Shown: positions 11,877-23,547 of the stretch, in pieces
How positions within the stretch are numbered: the stretch's first letter is position 1
How the letters are laid out: every line of letters starts with the position of its first letter
NCBI GenBank assembly: GCA_023548195.1
Contig: JAJHZJ010000252.1
Coordinates: 317,501 to 381,500 of the forward strand
Reading direction: 5' to 3'
Length of the DNA stretch: 64,000 bases
Source: Bettongia penicillata ogilbyi
Taxonomy: Eukaryota; Chordata; Mammalia; Diprotodontia; Potoroidae
Translations under genes and position numbers: made by a program
Notes under the pieces: generated by a model
The model's input: the letters and a program-made list of their open reading frames with translations, nothing else
Told to the model about the DNA's origin: nothing
Databases searched by the model: none

Positions 11877-12179
11877 AGAGAGAGAGATTATCAGCATCCC
11901 CCAGACCCATTCAAAAACAGTTATAAAGGAAATGGAACCACAAAAATAAAAACTCCAAAAACATGGGGGCTGGGCAATTTGGAATTCAAACCAATAGGGC
12001 TTTCTGCTGCTTTAGCTTGAGGCACTGGGGCTGCAGCTGTTGATGGAGCATCTAGGCTACTTGGCTAAAGCTAAGGCATTGCCATGCCATTTTTAGCTTT
12101 GCCTCTGGCACTGAGAGGATTCCTAACCATAATCTCAGTTCCCCATTAGACCTAAAAACTAAAGATGTGTGTGTGCCTG

Positions 12180-12250
12180 CACACAAACACATATGGATAT
12201 ATATATAGATATATAGATATAGATATATATATGCATATAAACATATGTAC
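12180..12250. repeat. (TA)n/(GATA)-rich microsatellite
   Basis: Alternating ATATAGATATAT units flanked by CACA and ACATATG runs. Confidence 0.85.
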
Positions 12251-12404
12251 ATGTGTGATTTGTTTGTGATTATTATGACTTCCAGGAAAATCATTCTCAC
12301 ACATGGGTCCCATCACAAATGGCAGTTCCTTTTAAATTAATAAGAATTCCCTCTACAGTATGTGTAGCAAATGATCCTGCAGCTTCTTCTTAGAGAAGTA
12401 GCCA

Positions 12405-12495
12405 TACTACTCTAGTAGTATGGCTAGAGTACTAGACCTGAAGTCAGGAAAATCTAGGTTCAAATCCTGCTTCAGGCAATTATTGTGGTTCCCTA
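12405..12495 (+). repeat. tRNA-derived SINE 5' fragment
   Basis: 'gtatggctagagtactagac', 'ctgaagtcaggaaaatctag' and 'gttcaaatcctgcttcaggc' match the head and B box of a MAR1/MON1-type SINE. The rest is missing. Confidence 0.65.
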
Positions 12496-12561
12496 AGCAA
12501 AGCAGATGGAATACACACATAATTTTAGAGAGAAGTCATTTCCATGACTAGAAAGATCCAG

Positions 12562-12563
<2 letters not shown>

Positions 12564-12632
<69 letters not shown>

Positions 12633-12652
12633 CCTCTCCTCTCCTCTCCTCA
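12564..12652. repeat. (TC)n and (CTCTC)n microsatellite
   Basis: A clean dinucleotide run to about 12627, then a pentanucleotide CTCTC run. It abuts the right arm of the inverted repeat, whose left arm is also followed by GA-rich DNA, so the tract may have grown from the repeat's purine-rich end. Confidence 0.95.
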
Positions 12653-12656
12653 GTTT

Positions 12657-12763
12657 TCTCTCAGCAAAACCACTTTTTTTCTCCTACTGCAGCCATGTCC
12701 CAAAAATTAAAATACAATAACTTGGGTGGATTTTGGTGGCCACCATTTTTTATGTCAGCAAAG
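12657..12763 (-). repeat. right arm of a ~105-bp inverted repeat
   Basis: Reverse-complement partner of 11770-11876. On the plus strand it reads 'gcaaaaccacttttttt', then 'aattaaaatacaataacttg' and 'ggtggccaccattttttatg'. Confidence 0.75.
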
Positions 12764-12839
12764 CAAATTGTAATGCATCTTCTTTAGTGTTATTTCTATT
12801 AATAAAATCATATCAGTTTCTGCTGCGCAGCCATGGTGG

Positions 12840-13250
12840 CGCCAAGGACTTTGACATTTAGAACTTGCCTTCCTACAACTTCCACTCTCTGGAGCCAACC
12901 AAGACACACAGAATTCTTCTCCCATGCGACAGACTTTCAAACACTTGCATCTCCTCTAAGCTTCATTTTCACTAGGCTAAACATACCATGAGGCTCCTGA
13001 ATATCTCTCTTAAAGGAAAACACAGTTGCATTGGACACAAAGACTTTTCTTAGATCAGCAACAAAAATTAAACTTACAGACTCCTTGGCAACTTTTTCTA
13101 CCATCTTGCCCCCTTCAGAGAAGATGCAGAAAGATAGATGAGCACACAGCACTTTGATGGCAACTAAGTTAGAAAAGAAGGAGGTTTGTCTGAACCTTCC
13201 CATGACCATGCCAATGCATGAGAGGAATATTCTAGAACTTTCTGGAATCA
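12840..13250 (+). repeat. possible CR1-like LINE fragment
   Basis: The run 'ttcaaacacttgcatctcct', 'cttcattttcactaggctaa', 'acataccatgaggctcctga' resembles a repeat I associate with CR1-type elements of amniotes. A 104-codon minus-strand frame here shows no domain. Assignment is tentative. Confidence 0.35.
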
Positions 13251-13299
13251 TGTTGAATTAAACAATTTGTCAATACTCTGAAATTTTCTTCATTTCTTG

Positions 13300-13500
13300 G
13301 GACAATAGCATAATAGATTTAAGACTGGAAGGCCATTGAATTCAATAGCCTCATTTTATAGATAAGAAAACCAAACCAAGCCCCAGAAAGGGTAAGTGAC
13401 TTACTCACTGGCACAAAGCTAGTAAGTGTCTGAAACTGGTATTCCAAGCTAGATCTTCTTGATTCCACACTCAGTGTCTATTCACTATAACACGCTATCT
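13300..13500 (-). mobile_element. MON1/MIR-like SINE, antisense
   Basis: The order is 'gactggaaggccattgaatt', 'cctcattttatagataagaa', 'agggtaagtgacttactcac', 'aagctagtaagtgtctgaaa' and an antisense head near 'cactcagtgtctattcact'. Nearly full length. Confidence 0.75.
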
Positions 13501-13899
13501 TTCATTTCAGTTGCTTGAATTCTGGTTCTCTGCAGACATGATTTCAGATTTGCCTGACTTTTTGTTTATGTCTTTTTTTCCTCACAAATACTACCTTCTC
13601 TACCTTCCACAATTAACTCAGTAATGAATTCTGGTATTTCCTGCCTCAGGAGGGAAGCAACAAAGGGAACGGCCTGATCCATAAGACCATTTTATCTGTT
13701 AATCTATTTCAAGGGTCCTCAGAGATGGAAACTCATCACCTGATACATAAACTTCAGATAAACTTTTCCAGGTTAGCTAAATGCATCCTTAGCAGTCTGT
13801 CACCATACCCATGCTCTAATTCTTAGTTTGGTATAAATCTGGCAACCTGTGATTCGTTGGCCAAGTCTTCAAGAGTTGCAGTCAGAGTCATTTTTCAAC

Positions 13900-14330
13900 A
13901 TACAAGTGATCAAAATAAGTGAACACAAAAGTCAAATACAAAAAAAATGAAAGACTATTCCAAGTCACTAATAATGAGAAAAATCCAAATTAAAACAGAT
14001 CTGGAGTTTCACCTCACACCATAAAATTGGTAAAATAATTTTAAAAATGCAAAATATGAACGTTGGAGGACATATGGGAAAACAAGCACACTAACACATT
14101 ATTAGCAGAATTATAAATTGTTCTAACTATTCTGGATATCAATTTGGAATTATTCAAGAAAAGTCACTAAATTGTTCATACCCTTTGACCAAATGATCCC
14201 ACTGCTAGTCAATGACAAAAATAAAGGATACATATGGAAATGAAAAAAAAATCCAAAGTAGCACTCTCAGCATTAGCAAAAAGCAAAACAAAATAAAAAA
14301 CTGAAACCAAAAAGAGTGCTAATTGATTTG
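13900..14330 (+). mobile_element. L1 ORF2 3' fragment, degraded
   Basis: Shows the marsupial L1 ORF2 distal order: 'caagtcactaataatgagaa' and 'aaatccaaattaaaacagat', then 'tttcacctcacaccataaaa'. It continues with 'cataccctttgaccaaatga' and 'tcccactgctagtcaatgac'. The reading frame is destroyed. Confidence 0.75.
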
Positions 14331-14579
14331 GATGTTCTCTCAGTGACAAAAATCACAGCCTATCCATGTCTATGTGACTCTTGTCTATGTCTGACTGTAA
14401 GTTCATGACCAAGAAACCATTCAATATGCCAGAGATCTTCTGTATTTTCTCTTTTTTTGTTTCATTTTATGGAATAAAACAAATATTATTTTGCTTTCTG
14501 GTATTATTTTGGTACCAGTATAGTATAATAAAAAGGATGATTGTACATGAAATTGCACATCTACTATTGCTATTCCTTT

Positions 14580-14690
14580 CATATTGTATATATGTATATA
14601 CATATATAGTTATGTAAATTTTTTTCTTCCCTCCCACATACACATACATATGCATATATAAATATATATGTAAAACTATTCTGTACATAC
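14580..14690. repeat. AT-rich (TATA/CATA) low-complexity
   Basis: Short TATATG and ACATATGC runs. Confidence 0.7.
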
Positions 14691-15109
14691 TTCTATTTAT
14701 CAGCTCTTTCTCCAGATGCAGATAGCATCTTTCTTCATATATATTTTCACATGACATATTGTTGGTATCAATGAATCACACAGGCTAACCATCAGCTAGT
14801 TATCCCCTTGTTCTTGGTGATAAACCCATTTTTTTCACTCACAGTTTTAATGACATCCCTTACTCCAGTATTCCTTTTCAATTCTTTGGAATGTTTTATA
14901 ACATACTCATACTTTTAATGCACCTTTCCATTGTCCGCTACGTCATACTCAAAGAAGAGTTCTCGTAGATGGTGAGATCGTACAGACATTCCTTTTTCCG
15001 AATGACATTATGCTAAAACAAATGAAGCCACAGAATACTGCAGAAACTCTTGGACTAAATCCATAGCCACTTGGAACACTTTGGCTATCTACACAGGAAA
15101 AGCCAAACA

Positions 15110-15110
15110 G

Positions 15111-15179
<69 letters not shown>

Positions 15180-15200
15180 GTATATGTATGTATGTATAAT
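15110..15200. repeat. (TA)n microsatellite
   Basis: An uninterrupted TA run of about 50 bases, followed by TATG variants to 15197. The tract generates a spurious Tyr/Ile-rich open frame on the minus strand. Confidence 0.97.
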
Positions 15201-16050
15201 CATTATAAAGTACTTAACACATAGTAAATGGCACATAAAATTTTATTACTATTTATTATAATTATGTGAAGTTATAGTTCATCTACCAATATATGTATAT
15301 ATTGGACAGTCCAGCAAATGGACAGTACATTCCACTCAAATTTGAAAAGAGGAATAGCATGGATAGGATTACATATGAGAAGTTCTAAAAATTCTTTTAG
15401 TGACCCCAAACTTCCCCCTGAAAAATCTCATACTTTTAAAACCAATATTGTACTAGTATTATTATATGATAAGGATTCTTGGAATATTACAGCTTTAAAA
15501 ATGGAAAATGTATATAAATCACTCTGTAAACCTTAAAGCACTATAAGGCCACCAGTTATCATCATTATCATCACCATATAGAAAATACAATATTCTTCCA
15601 GTAGCTACAAGTCATAAAATGCTACAATATCAGAAGAACTAAACCTGAAAATCACTGAAAGGATAATGGAGAGGTACATGGTGGGTATGAGCGGGCCAGA
15701 CTGCAAGATGTGGTAAATAAGGAACTACACAGAAGTAAAAAATGACGTTAGGGAAATGTCTAAATGGGGGCAAACAGGCTGTTACACATATAAAGATCAA
15801 GAATAAGTGACAAACATCCCTCTTATAAATTTCTCTGACACCTACTAGGACACCACCATCCTTTATAGCCAAGCCATTGTCAAATCCTGTCATTTCCATT
15901 TTCATGAAATTACATGGACCCCTTCTGGCACAGTCAACATTTAATGAATCTTTGTTGATTAACTGATTGATAATAAAGAACACCCAAATGAAAAATATCA
16001 AAGACTCATTGGAAGATTTAAAAGATTCACTTGCTTGTTTCAATATCTAC
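15201..16050. other. unique sequence, no gene seen
   Basis: A 134-codon minus-strand frame (15639-16043) has no recognisable motif and lacks support as a gene. Confidence 0.45.
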
Positions 16051-16054
16051 AAAA

Positions 16055-16210
16055 TTAATGGAGAAATTCATATGAGGAAGCTGAGACCAAGAATGATTTT
16101 CCCAAAGTAACCTAAGAAATTAGTGTTCAACTTCTAGTTAGAAGACAGAATCAAATCCAGATTTTCTGACTCCAAGTTCAGAAATTTTTCCTCCATACCA
16201 CATTAAGAAA
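16055..16210 (-). repeat. MIR-like SINE fragment, antisense
   Basis: 'atatgaggaagctgagacca', 'ttcccaaagtaacctaagaa', 'gaatcaaatccagattttct' and 'gactccaagttcag' fit an antisense MIR body. Confidence 0.6.
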
Positions 16211-16214
16211 CAGC

Positions 16215-17490
16215 TTGAGCCAACGGGGACAGAAAGTTTTCTAGAGGCAAAGGCTGTCTGTTTAGCTGGTATTTAGAACAATATGAGGTAAAGAAGTATC
16301 CTGACAGAAGGCTAGAGAAGATAGGATGGTACTATATTATTAAGGACATTGAAGATTTGGCTAAGGAATGAGAACTTTAATACCCACTGAAAAGTCTGAG
16401 CAGACAGAGCTATAGATCAGAAAGATTATTCTGACAGCAGTGCAGACAGATTTCAAGGAGGAAGAGGAAAGCAGGAAAATGTATTAGTAGATTATTGGAA
16501 TAATCCAGGCAGGCAGTGATGAAAATCCCTTTGTGGTTCATCCTTTGCTTTCTAAGAGAACCAATGACATCATGGATGATGTCCTGACTTGCTTCTGAAT
16601 TGGATTTAAGTGAGGCAGAGTTGCACTAAGTCATCAGCCTTGCCTTCTCTTTCAGAAACTGTGTAGTGCAATGGCAAGACAAAAGTCAAGGATGACTGGT
16701 GATGACTTGGGATACAATGGATGACCTTGGTGTTTTTTATGTCTTAACTCTAAGCCCTCCACAGCACCTGCTTCATCCACCTTCATGGCCACTGGAACAA
16801 ATTGTTCTCATCCTCCCACTCCATTGGGGGAAGTCTTTACGAAGGTGGTAGCAATGGTAATAGAAAGAAGGGAACAGAAGTAGATATTGTGGGGGGTGGG
16901 ATTCACACAACTCTATAACTCATCAGATATGAGAAGTGAGGAAAGTCCAAATTCTCAGGTAGTGATTCTGGACAAACAGGGTAAATGATAGTACTACTGG
17001 GGAGTCAAAAAGAGAAGCAGATTTAGGAAGTAAAGATAATAAACTCATTCATGGATGAGTTGAGCTGGAGTTCACAGCAGAATATCCAGGTAGAGATATC
17101 CAGTTGGAGATATGAGCCTGGGGCTAAGAAGAAAGGTCAGAGTTCAAGATGGAGATTTGGAAGTCATCTATGTAACAGTGGTATTTGAAGTTATGAGCAT
17201 TGTCAAATTGGGAGATTGCCAAATGGGAGGATGCAAAGAAAGAAGTCTATGGAAAGATCGTTGAGGACACATTAAAGAGTCAAAAAGATGCTGAGTTTCA
17301 GCAAAAGAGATGGAAAAGGGATGTTCGGAGAGAAAGGAGAACCAGAAAACTGTGTAGTTTCTGAAAACAAAGGAAGACAGACCATTCAAATAAGAGGGAA
17401 TGATCAGCTCCATCCTGAGCTCCAGAAGTCAGTGAAGATGGGGACTTTTAAAAGAGCTGTGAGATTCGAATAGGAGGTGATTCATTATCT
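16215..17490 (+). repeat. old mammal-wide non-coding repeat, interrupted
   Basis: Left part 16215-16530 ('aggatggtactatattatta', 'gcaggcagtgatg') and right part about 16860-17490 ('gagttgagctggagttcaca', 'gatatccagttggagatatg', 'agcctggggctaagaagaaa', 'atttggaagtcatctatgta'). Together they follow the order of an ancient repeat in mammalian genomes whose name I cannot confirm. A later insertion at 16533-16850 splits it. Confidence 0.5.
16533..16850 (-). mobile_element. SINE/LINE 3' tail element (type B), antisense, long form
   Basis: The reverse complement matches 61255-61615 over most of its length. Shared blocks are 'gaggatgagaacaatttgtt', a 'ccaatgtccatgaag'/'ccagtggccatgaagg' block, the 'cacttaaatccaattc' block, and the tail near the 'gatgtcattggttctctta'-like end. 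No tRNA head is visible. It may therefore be a 5'-truncated copy of the LINE that donated the tail to the shorter SINE at 47346. Confidence 0.6.
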
Positions 17491-17496
17491 TAGAAG

Positions 17497-17680
17497 AGCA
17501 GTTCTTGCCCCAGAGAGCCCATGAACTTTGATAGAGAAAAATTATATTTTTGTCTTCACCTATCATTCACATAGTATTTCCTTCAATTATGAATGTAGGC
17601 AACAAACTTTATTCTGAGAGAGGCTTCACCAAACTGCCAAAGAACTAAATGATATACCAAAAAAGGTTAAGAACCTCTGC
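17497..17680. mobile_element. hAT-like MITE relic
   Basis: The ends are inverted: 'cagttcttgcccc' on the left and 'aaaggttaagaacctctg' on the right, whose reverse complement starts CAGAGGTTCTTAACC. Related ends occur at 18167-18439. The interior is non-coding. Confidence 0.55.
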
Positions 17681-17683
17681 CTT

Positions 17684-18119
17684 GGAAAGGATAGTGTCAA
17701 TAGAGGAGTTGGCCCAGAGGAAGGGAAAGGGTTGAGGATAAAAATGAGTCATGAGTTAAGTGAAGGTTTTGGACATAGATGCATTTTTCAACAACTTTCA
17801 TAGTTACTAGGTTCAGAAAAAATATTTGAGAGAAGAGATTGTTTTTGTTTTGTTTTTAAAATTGGGGTAATCTGAGTGTGTTTCTAGGCAATTGGGAAGA
17901 AGTCAGTAGAATTTACAATATAATTCTTTATAAGGATTTTGGGAGGAACAGTGAGTAAGTATAGGCACTCCTGAGGTAGATTAAGGGGCTGTAGCTCACA
18001 AAGGTAGATTTGACAGAGATATTCTCTGGCACTGAAGTGCAAGCAGCAAAATATGGGGAATGCACTGTGACTTTAGATGATTCCTGACCCCAAACTCTAC
18101 AAAGCAGTTATTTTATATT
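17684..18119. other. unique sequence, no gene seen
   Basis: No repeat or gene supported. Confidence 0.4.
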
Positions 18120-18595
18120 GAATTTTTTAATGTTAGAGCTGGGAGGGACATTGAAGGTTACTTAGCCAAGAGGTTCCTAATCTTTTGTGCCATGGACCCC
18201 TTTGGCAATCTAGTGAAGTCTATGGATCCCTTCACAGAATAATTTCTTTAAATGCAAATAAATGGATATGTATATATATATATATATATGTATGTAGATA
18301 CATATGACACATATTTATACATAGATACATATCTATACACATATACACACATATTTATAAAGGAAACTAATTATATTGAAGTTCAGTTATCAAAATATTT
18401 TTAAATATACATTCATAGAAACCAGGTTAAGAACTTCTGTGTCAACACCCTTATTTTAAAGATGTAGAAACTGAGTACCAAAGAGGGCAAATCATTTGTC
18501 CACAGATTTGCATAGCTGGTTGACAGAAGAGTCAGTGTTGGAACCAAAGTCTACAGACTTCCAGGTCAGCGATCTTTCCTTTGTTCCACAACACC
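18120..18595 (-). mobile_element. MON1/MIR-like SINE, antisense, split
   Basis: The 3'-equivalent part is at 18130-18166 ('gttagagctgggagggacat', 'tgaaggttacttag'). The body resumes at 18440-18595 ('aacacccttattttaaagat', 'gtagaaactgagtaccaaag', then the antisense B box and head). The MITE at 18167-18439 lies between. Confidence 0.65.
18167..18439 (+). mobile_element. hAT-like MITE with internal (TA)n
   Basis: Left end 'aagaggttcctaatctttt', right end 'ccaggttaagaacttctg', an imperfect terminal inverted repeat of about 16 bp. The interior 'gtgccatggacccctttggc' and 'aatctagtgaagtctatgga' blocks recur at 19965-20060. A (TA)n/(CA)n tract fills 18268-18360. The exact 8-bp target duplication could not be fixed. 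Confidence 0.6.
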
Positions 18596-18599
18596 TACA

Positions 18600-19195
18600 T
18601 GGAGCAGAGATATATAGAAAAGCCACAAAATGTTGAGAGGAGCATTGTATGTATTGTCTGAATCAGGCAAATAAATACATGAAAAAAGATGCTGTCTTCT
18701 GCTATAAAGAAGGTGAAAGAAAAGGGGGTGAAGCTGAGCAGGTTTTCCCTACCTGGCAAAACCAGCATGGGCTATTCTCTAGACATGGGATCATGTCATC
18801 TAGTTTGACAAGAACACAAAATGACAGGACTGGGAAGTTTCTCATTTATAGTCCAGAGTTCAACAGGGAGATACCTGTCATTTGCACTACAATAAAAAGA
18901 AAAAATCTCTTTGACATGTAAAGAACCTCAGCACAGTGTGATATTTAAACATGAATGCCAAGTTACCAGAGCAAGTAGAACAAACCTAGCACAGCTTTTC
19001 AATTTTTTTAAACTAAAAAGATGTTCAGCCAAGAGAAGACAATACTTGGTCATTGTTGCATAAAGCAAATCAATGAATTGCCTTCCTCCTGTCCTCTTCC
19101 CATTGCCACAGGGCAGAAGAACTGGAAAATTGCAGAGCTGTAACCTATGTGGAAAAAAAATTGAAAACTCACAAGTTTCACTATGTTGGAAAGTT
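18600..19195. other. unique sequence, no gene seen
   Basis: Frames of 90 codons (18649-18921) and 61 codons have no recognised motif. Confidence 0.45.
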
Positions 19196-19197
19196 AT

Positions 19198-19345
19198 CTA
19201 TCATAGTTTAGTGGAAAGAAGTAGATTTAGAGTTAGAAGACCCAGACTTGGAGTCTGAATCTCCTAGTTATTTTTAGTGTGATATTGCACAAGTTGTTGA
19301 AAGTATCTAGGGTTCCATTTCCTCATCAGTAAACCAAGGACTCAA
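19198..19345 (+). mobile_element. MIR-like SINE
   Basis: The order is 'atagtttagtggaaagaagt', 'gttagaagacccagacttgg', 'agtctgaatctcctagttat', then 'gtgtgatattgcacaagttg' and 'tttcctcatcagtaaaccaa'. Diverged MIR body. Confidence 0.65.
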
Positions 19346-19764
19346 CTATGATGCTATACCAGATATGGCTCAAATAACACACACACATGAACACACCTTT
19401 TTTTGTATTTTATACCACAATCACTTCTCAATATACCCTTCCATACCTTCTGACTCCCAATCTTTCCTTATAACAAAGAAAACAGTTAAAATCAATCAGC
19501 ACAATGAATAATTTCAGTTTGAAAATTTTCTCAATACTATTCAACAATGTATATGGTTCTCTATCATTTATTTTATCCCAACTAAGGACACATTAAGAAC
19601 AATTAAAATTTCTCATTTTAAGAGCCTTAATATGGGTTGTTAATTCCCCCATGAACATCAAGTTAATAATAGGCATTCATACATAATACAAATTGATTTT
19701 TAAAGCATATTTTAAAAAACAGAAAAGGAATTTGCTTCTGATCTTGAATCAAATGACATAATAT

Positions 19765-19825
19765 TCATAAAGTGTTTAGCACAGTGCCTAACATACAGTA
19801 AGTGCTTTATAAATGCTTGCTCCCC
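19765..19825 (+). repeat. L2/MIR-type 3' end fragment
   Basis: 'aaagtgtttagcacagtgcc' followed by 'acagtaagtgctttataaat' is the shared 3' end of L2/MIR-like elements. Confidence 0.6.
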
Positions 19826-19964
19826 TCCCCATCCCTTCTGGTGTGGAAGGAGATAGTTACCACTCACCTTTCAGCATGTGCCTTATATAGATCACTACCC
19901 TTATAGTGGTCTATGTCTACTGGCACTTATCTTAATTTCAAGTGTACAAAAACTGTATATTAGT

Positions 19965-20061
19965 TTTTAACATTTTGTATGTCAATGAACTCTTTGGTAG
20001 TCTAGGAAAGTCTATGAACCCCTTCTCAAAATAATGTGTTCGTTGTTGTTTTAAATAACTC
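19965..20061 (+). repeat. hAT-like MITE fragment
   Basis: 'aatgaactctttggtagtct' and 'aggaaagtctatgaacccct' align with the interior of the element at 18167-18439. The copy stops at the 5' end of the L1 that begins about 20062. Confidence 0.5.
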
Positions 20062-20859
20062 AAAGGGGGTGAAGCCAAGATAGTGGAGTAGAAGCAGGGA
20101 CCTCTTCCAATTCTCCCTCCAAACCCCTCAAAAAAACAGTAAAAAATGACTCTAAACAAATTCTAGAGCAGCAGAAGCCACAAAATGAAAGACTGAAGCA
20201 AATTTTCAACCCAAGATAATCTGGAATATCAATTGGAAGGGTCTATCGCACTAGACTGGGAGCAGAACATAATTCATCATGGACTGTGGACAGAGCTGGA
20301 GCAGGACTTAGGGGACTGAATCACTGGTGGCTGCTGTGGTTTACCAAATTCTCAACCCACAAACTCCAAAGACAGCTTCAAAAGTCAGTGGGAAGTGTCT
20401 CTCACCTGGCTGAGAGGAGAGCATGGTGCATCCCCAGACTCAGCCTTGGGTCTGGCTCCAGCCCCATGATGGTGGCAGCCCCTGCTGAAGCAGAGGCTGC
20501 TTCTGGAGTCTTCCTTATAACAAAGAGCCTAAAAGTCAAGTAATTGGTTGGGAAAATCAACAAACAAGGAAAAAGAAACAGACTATAAGTTCTTATTTTC
20601 TCAGTGAAGAGGTATTTTCTTATGCCATTGGTGATAGGAACATCAAAACATACAACCAGAAGAAGACAACGAAACCAAAGGTCCTGCATCCAAAGTCTCC
20701 AAGAAAAATATGAATTGGTCACAGGCCATGGAAGAGCTCAAAAATGGTTTTGAAAATCAAGTAAGAGAAGGAAAAATTGGGAAGAGAAATGAGAGTGATG
20801 CAAGAAAATCATGAAAAATGAATTAACAGCTTACTAATGGAAATCCAAAAAAAATTCTG

Positions 20860-20877
20860 AAGAAAATAACAGCTTTA
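20860..20877. repeat. target-site duplication, left copy
   Basis: 'aagaaaataacagcttta' at 20860-20877 is repeated without mismatch at 23641-23658 and brackets the HAL1 insertion. Confidence 0.95.
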
Positions 20878-21386
20878 GGTCAAGATGGCAGAGTAGAAAG
20901 ATGCACATACTCTAACTCCAGCACAGGGTGAGCGAGAAGGCTGACAGGAAACATCTGTTGCACCAGACACAGAGCAGAGCCCAACCCAGCCTTGGCTACA
21001 CACTGGGAAGAGCAGGATCAGAGAAGGTCTCAGGGGCAGAATCCCCCCAGTAAAAGCAGCAGAGTTTCCCAGAACCCCCCAACCCACAAATGCCAGAGGC
21101 AGCTTCAAAGGTCATTGAGAGGGATTTTTCACTTCCATAACAAGGAAGCAGGGTCCTCCCCTAGCCTCAGCCGCAGGCGATGGCAGAGGCAGCAGCAGGT
21201 AGCTGAGGTTCATGGTTCCATTGTTGCAGTGCTCAGCTTAAAGCCCTTGGGGGAATTGAGCAGATGATCTTAACCTCAGTCACAAGCCTGGCCAGGGAGT
21301 AAATGCCTTTCCTTGGATTGTGAGAATTTACAGGTACCTAGAGTATATCCTACTATTGACAAAGGATCCAAAAGTCAAGTAACTGG

Positions 21387-22299
21387 TTGGGAAAATTCCC
21401 AAAAAGGGGGAAAAATAAGACTACAGAAGGTTACATTCTTGGGGAACAGGTATTCTCTTCCATCCTTTCAGATGAGGAAAGACAATGCTTACAGTCAGGG
21501 GAAGATATAAAAGTCAAGGGTTTTGCTTCCCAAACATCCAAAATGAATATGGAATGGGCTCAGGCTAAGGAAGAGCTCAAGGATTTTGAAAATCAAGTAA
21601 GAGAGGTGGAGAAAAAATTGGGAAGAGAAATGAAAGCAATGCAAGAAAATCATGAAAAGCTAGTCAATAACTTGTTAAAGGACACCCAAAAAAATGCTGA
21701 AGAAAATAACATTTTAAAAATAAGCTAATTTGATTAGCCAAAGAGGTCCAAAAAACCAATGAGGAAAAGAATGATTCAGAAAGCAAAATTAGCCAAATGG
21801 AAAAGGAGTTTCAAAAACTCACTGAAGAAAACAGTTCTTTAAAAATTAAAATGGAACAGATGGAGGCTCATGACTTTATGAGAAACCAAGAAATTACAAA
21901 ACAAAACCAAAAGAACAAAAAAATGGAAGATAATGTGAAATATCTCATTGAAAAAGCAACTGACCTGGAAAATAGATCCAGGAGAGACAACTTAAAAATT
22001 ATGAGATTACCTGAAAGTAATGTGTGAAAAAAAGCCTAGAAATCATTATTCATGAAATTATCAAGAAAAATTGCCCTGATATTCTAGAACCAGAGGGCAA
22101 AATAAATGTTGAAAGAATCCACCAATCATCTCCTGAAAGAGATCTAAAAAGAGAAACTCCTAGGAATATTGTAGCCAAATTCCAGCATTCCCCGGTCAAG
22201 GAGAGAATATTGCAAGCAGCTAGAAAGAAACAATTCAAGTATTGTGGAAATACAAGCAGGATAATACAAGATCTAGCAGCTTCTGCATTAAGGGATTGA
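21387..22299 (+). pseudogene. HAL1 ORF1 (L1 ORF1p-like RNA-binding protein), broken
   Basis: Homologous along its length to the intact ORF1 at 50789-51700. The aligned start is ATT, so no ATG is present. There is an early frame shift near the start, a one-base loss in an A-run near 21716 leading to a stop at 21726-21728, and another shift at 22020-22030. Pieces of the coiled coil (about 21540-21720, 21797-21950), the RRM-like block 'SRRDNLKIM' and the C-terminal block 'VKERILQAARKKQF' remain readable. It ends in TGA at 22297-22299, after which the same frame stays open for 66 codons to 22500. Confidence 0.85.
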
Positions 22300-22623
22300 A
22301 GTATTTGGAAGATGATATTCCAGAAGTCAAAGGAACTAGGATTAAAACCAAGAATCACTTACCCAGCAAAACTGAGTATAATACTTCAGGGGAAAAAATG
22401 GTCATTCAATGAAACAGAGGACTTTCAAGAATTCTTAATAAAAAGACCAGACCTGAAAAGAAAATTTGACTTTCAAACACAAGAATCAAGAGAAGCATGA
22501 AAAGGTAAACAGGAAAGAGAATCACAAGGGACTTACTAAAGTTGAACTGTTTACATTACTACATGGAAAGATAATATTTGTAACTCTTGAAACTTTTCTC
22601 AGTATCTGGGCAGTTGCAGAGAT

Positions 22624-22644
22624 TACACACATGTACACACACAA

Positions 22645-22718
<74 letters not shown>
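22624..22718. repeat. (CA)n-(TA)n-(GA)n compound microsatellite
   Basis: Consecutive CA, TA and GA runs inside the HAL1 3' region. The other HAL1 copy carries an ACAC/ACAT-rich tract at the equivalent place (51990-52080), so this is an ancestral low-complexity spot of the element. Confidence 0.95.
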
Positions 22719-23526
22719 TACAGGGTGAGAGTTGAATAGGAAGGGGTGATATCTAAAAAATAAAATTAAGGGGTGAGAGAGGAATATATTGGGAGGAGAA
22801 AGGGAGAAATGGAATGGGGCAAATTATCTCTTATAGAAGAGGCAAGAAGAAGCTTTTCCAACGGAGAGGGAAAGGGGAGAGGAGAGTGGGAAAAAGTGAA
22901 GCTTACTCTCATCACATTTGACTCAAGGAAGGAATAACATGCACACTCAATTTGGTATCAAAACCTATCTTACACTACAGGAAAGTAGTGGAGAAGGACA
23001 TAAGCAAAGTGGGGGGATGATAGAAGGAAGAGCAAATGGGAGGAGGGAGCAATTAGAAGTAAACACTCTTGAGGAGGGACAAGGCCAAAAGAGAGAATAA
23101 AAGAAATGGGGGGCAGGATGGGATGGAGGGAAATAGAGTTAGTCTTATACAACATGACTATTATGGAAGTCATTCGCAAAATTACACATATATAGCCTAT
23201 ACTGAATTGCTTGCCTTCTCAGTGGGGATGGGTGAGGAGGGAGGAAGGAAAAGATGTTGGAACTCAAAGTTTTAGGTACAAATATTGAGAACTGTTTTTG
23301 CATACAACTGAGAAATAAAAAATATAGGTAATGGTGTATAGGAATTTACCTTGCCCTATAAGACAAGAGAGAAGATGGGGATAAGGGAAAGGAGGGGTGT
23401 TAGTAGGGCGAGCACATTAGTGGGAGTAGCAATCAGAATGCAAGGCATTTTGGGGTGGGGGAGGGGAGAGATGGGGAAAAATTTGGAACTCAAAATTGTG
23501 TAGAAATGAATATTGAAAACTTAAAA

Positions 23527-23547
23527 TAGACAGAATAGACAGACAGA

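Noticed and set aside
15639..16043. 134-codon minus-strand frame
   Set aside because: No recognisable domain, no supporting signals, and a length possible by chance in 64 kb.
20062..20877. First L1-like 5' region taken as a third HAL1
   Set aside because: Its continuation after 23658 contains an inter-ORF region and ORF2 sequence near 25184-25440, so it is an L1.
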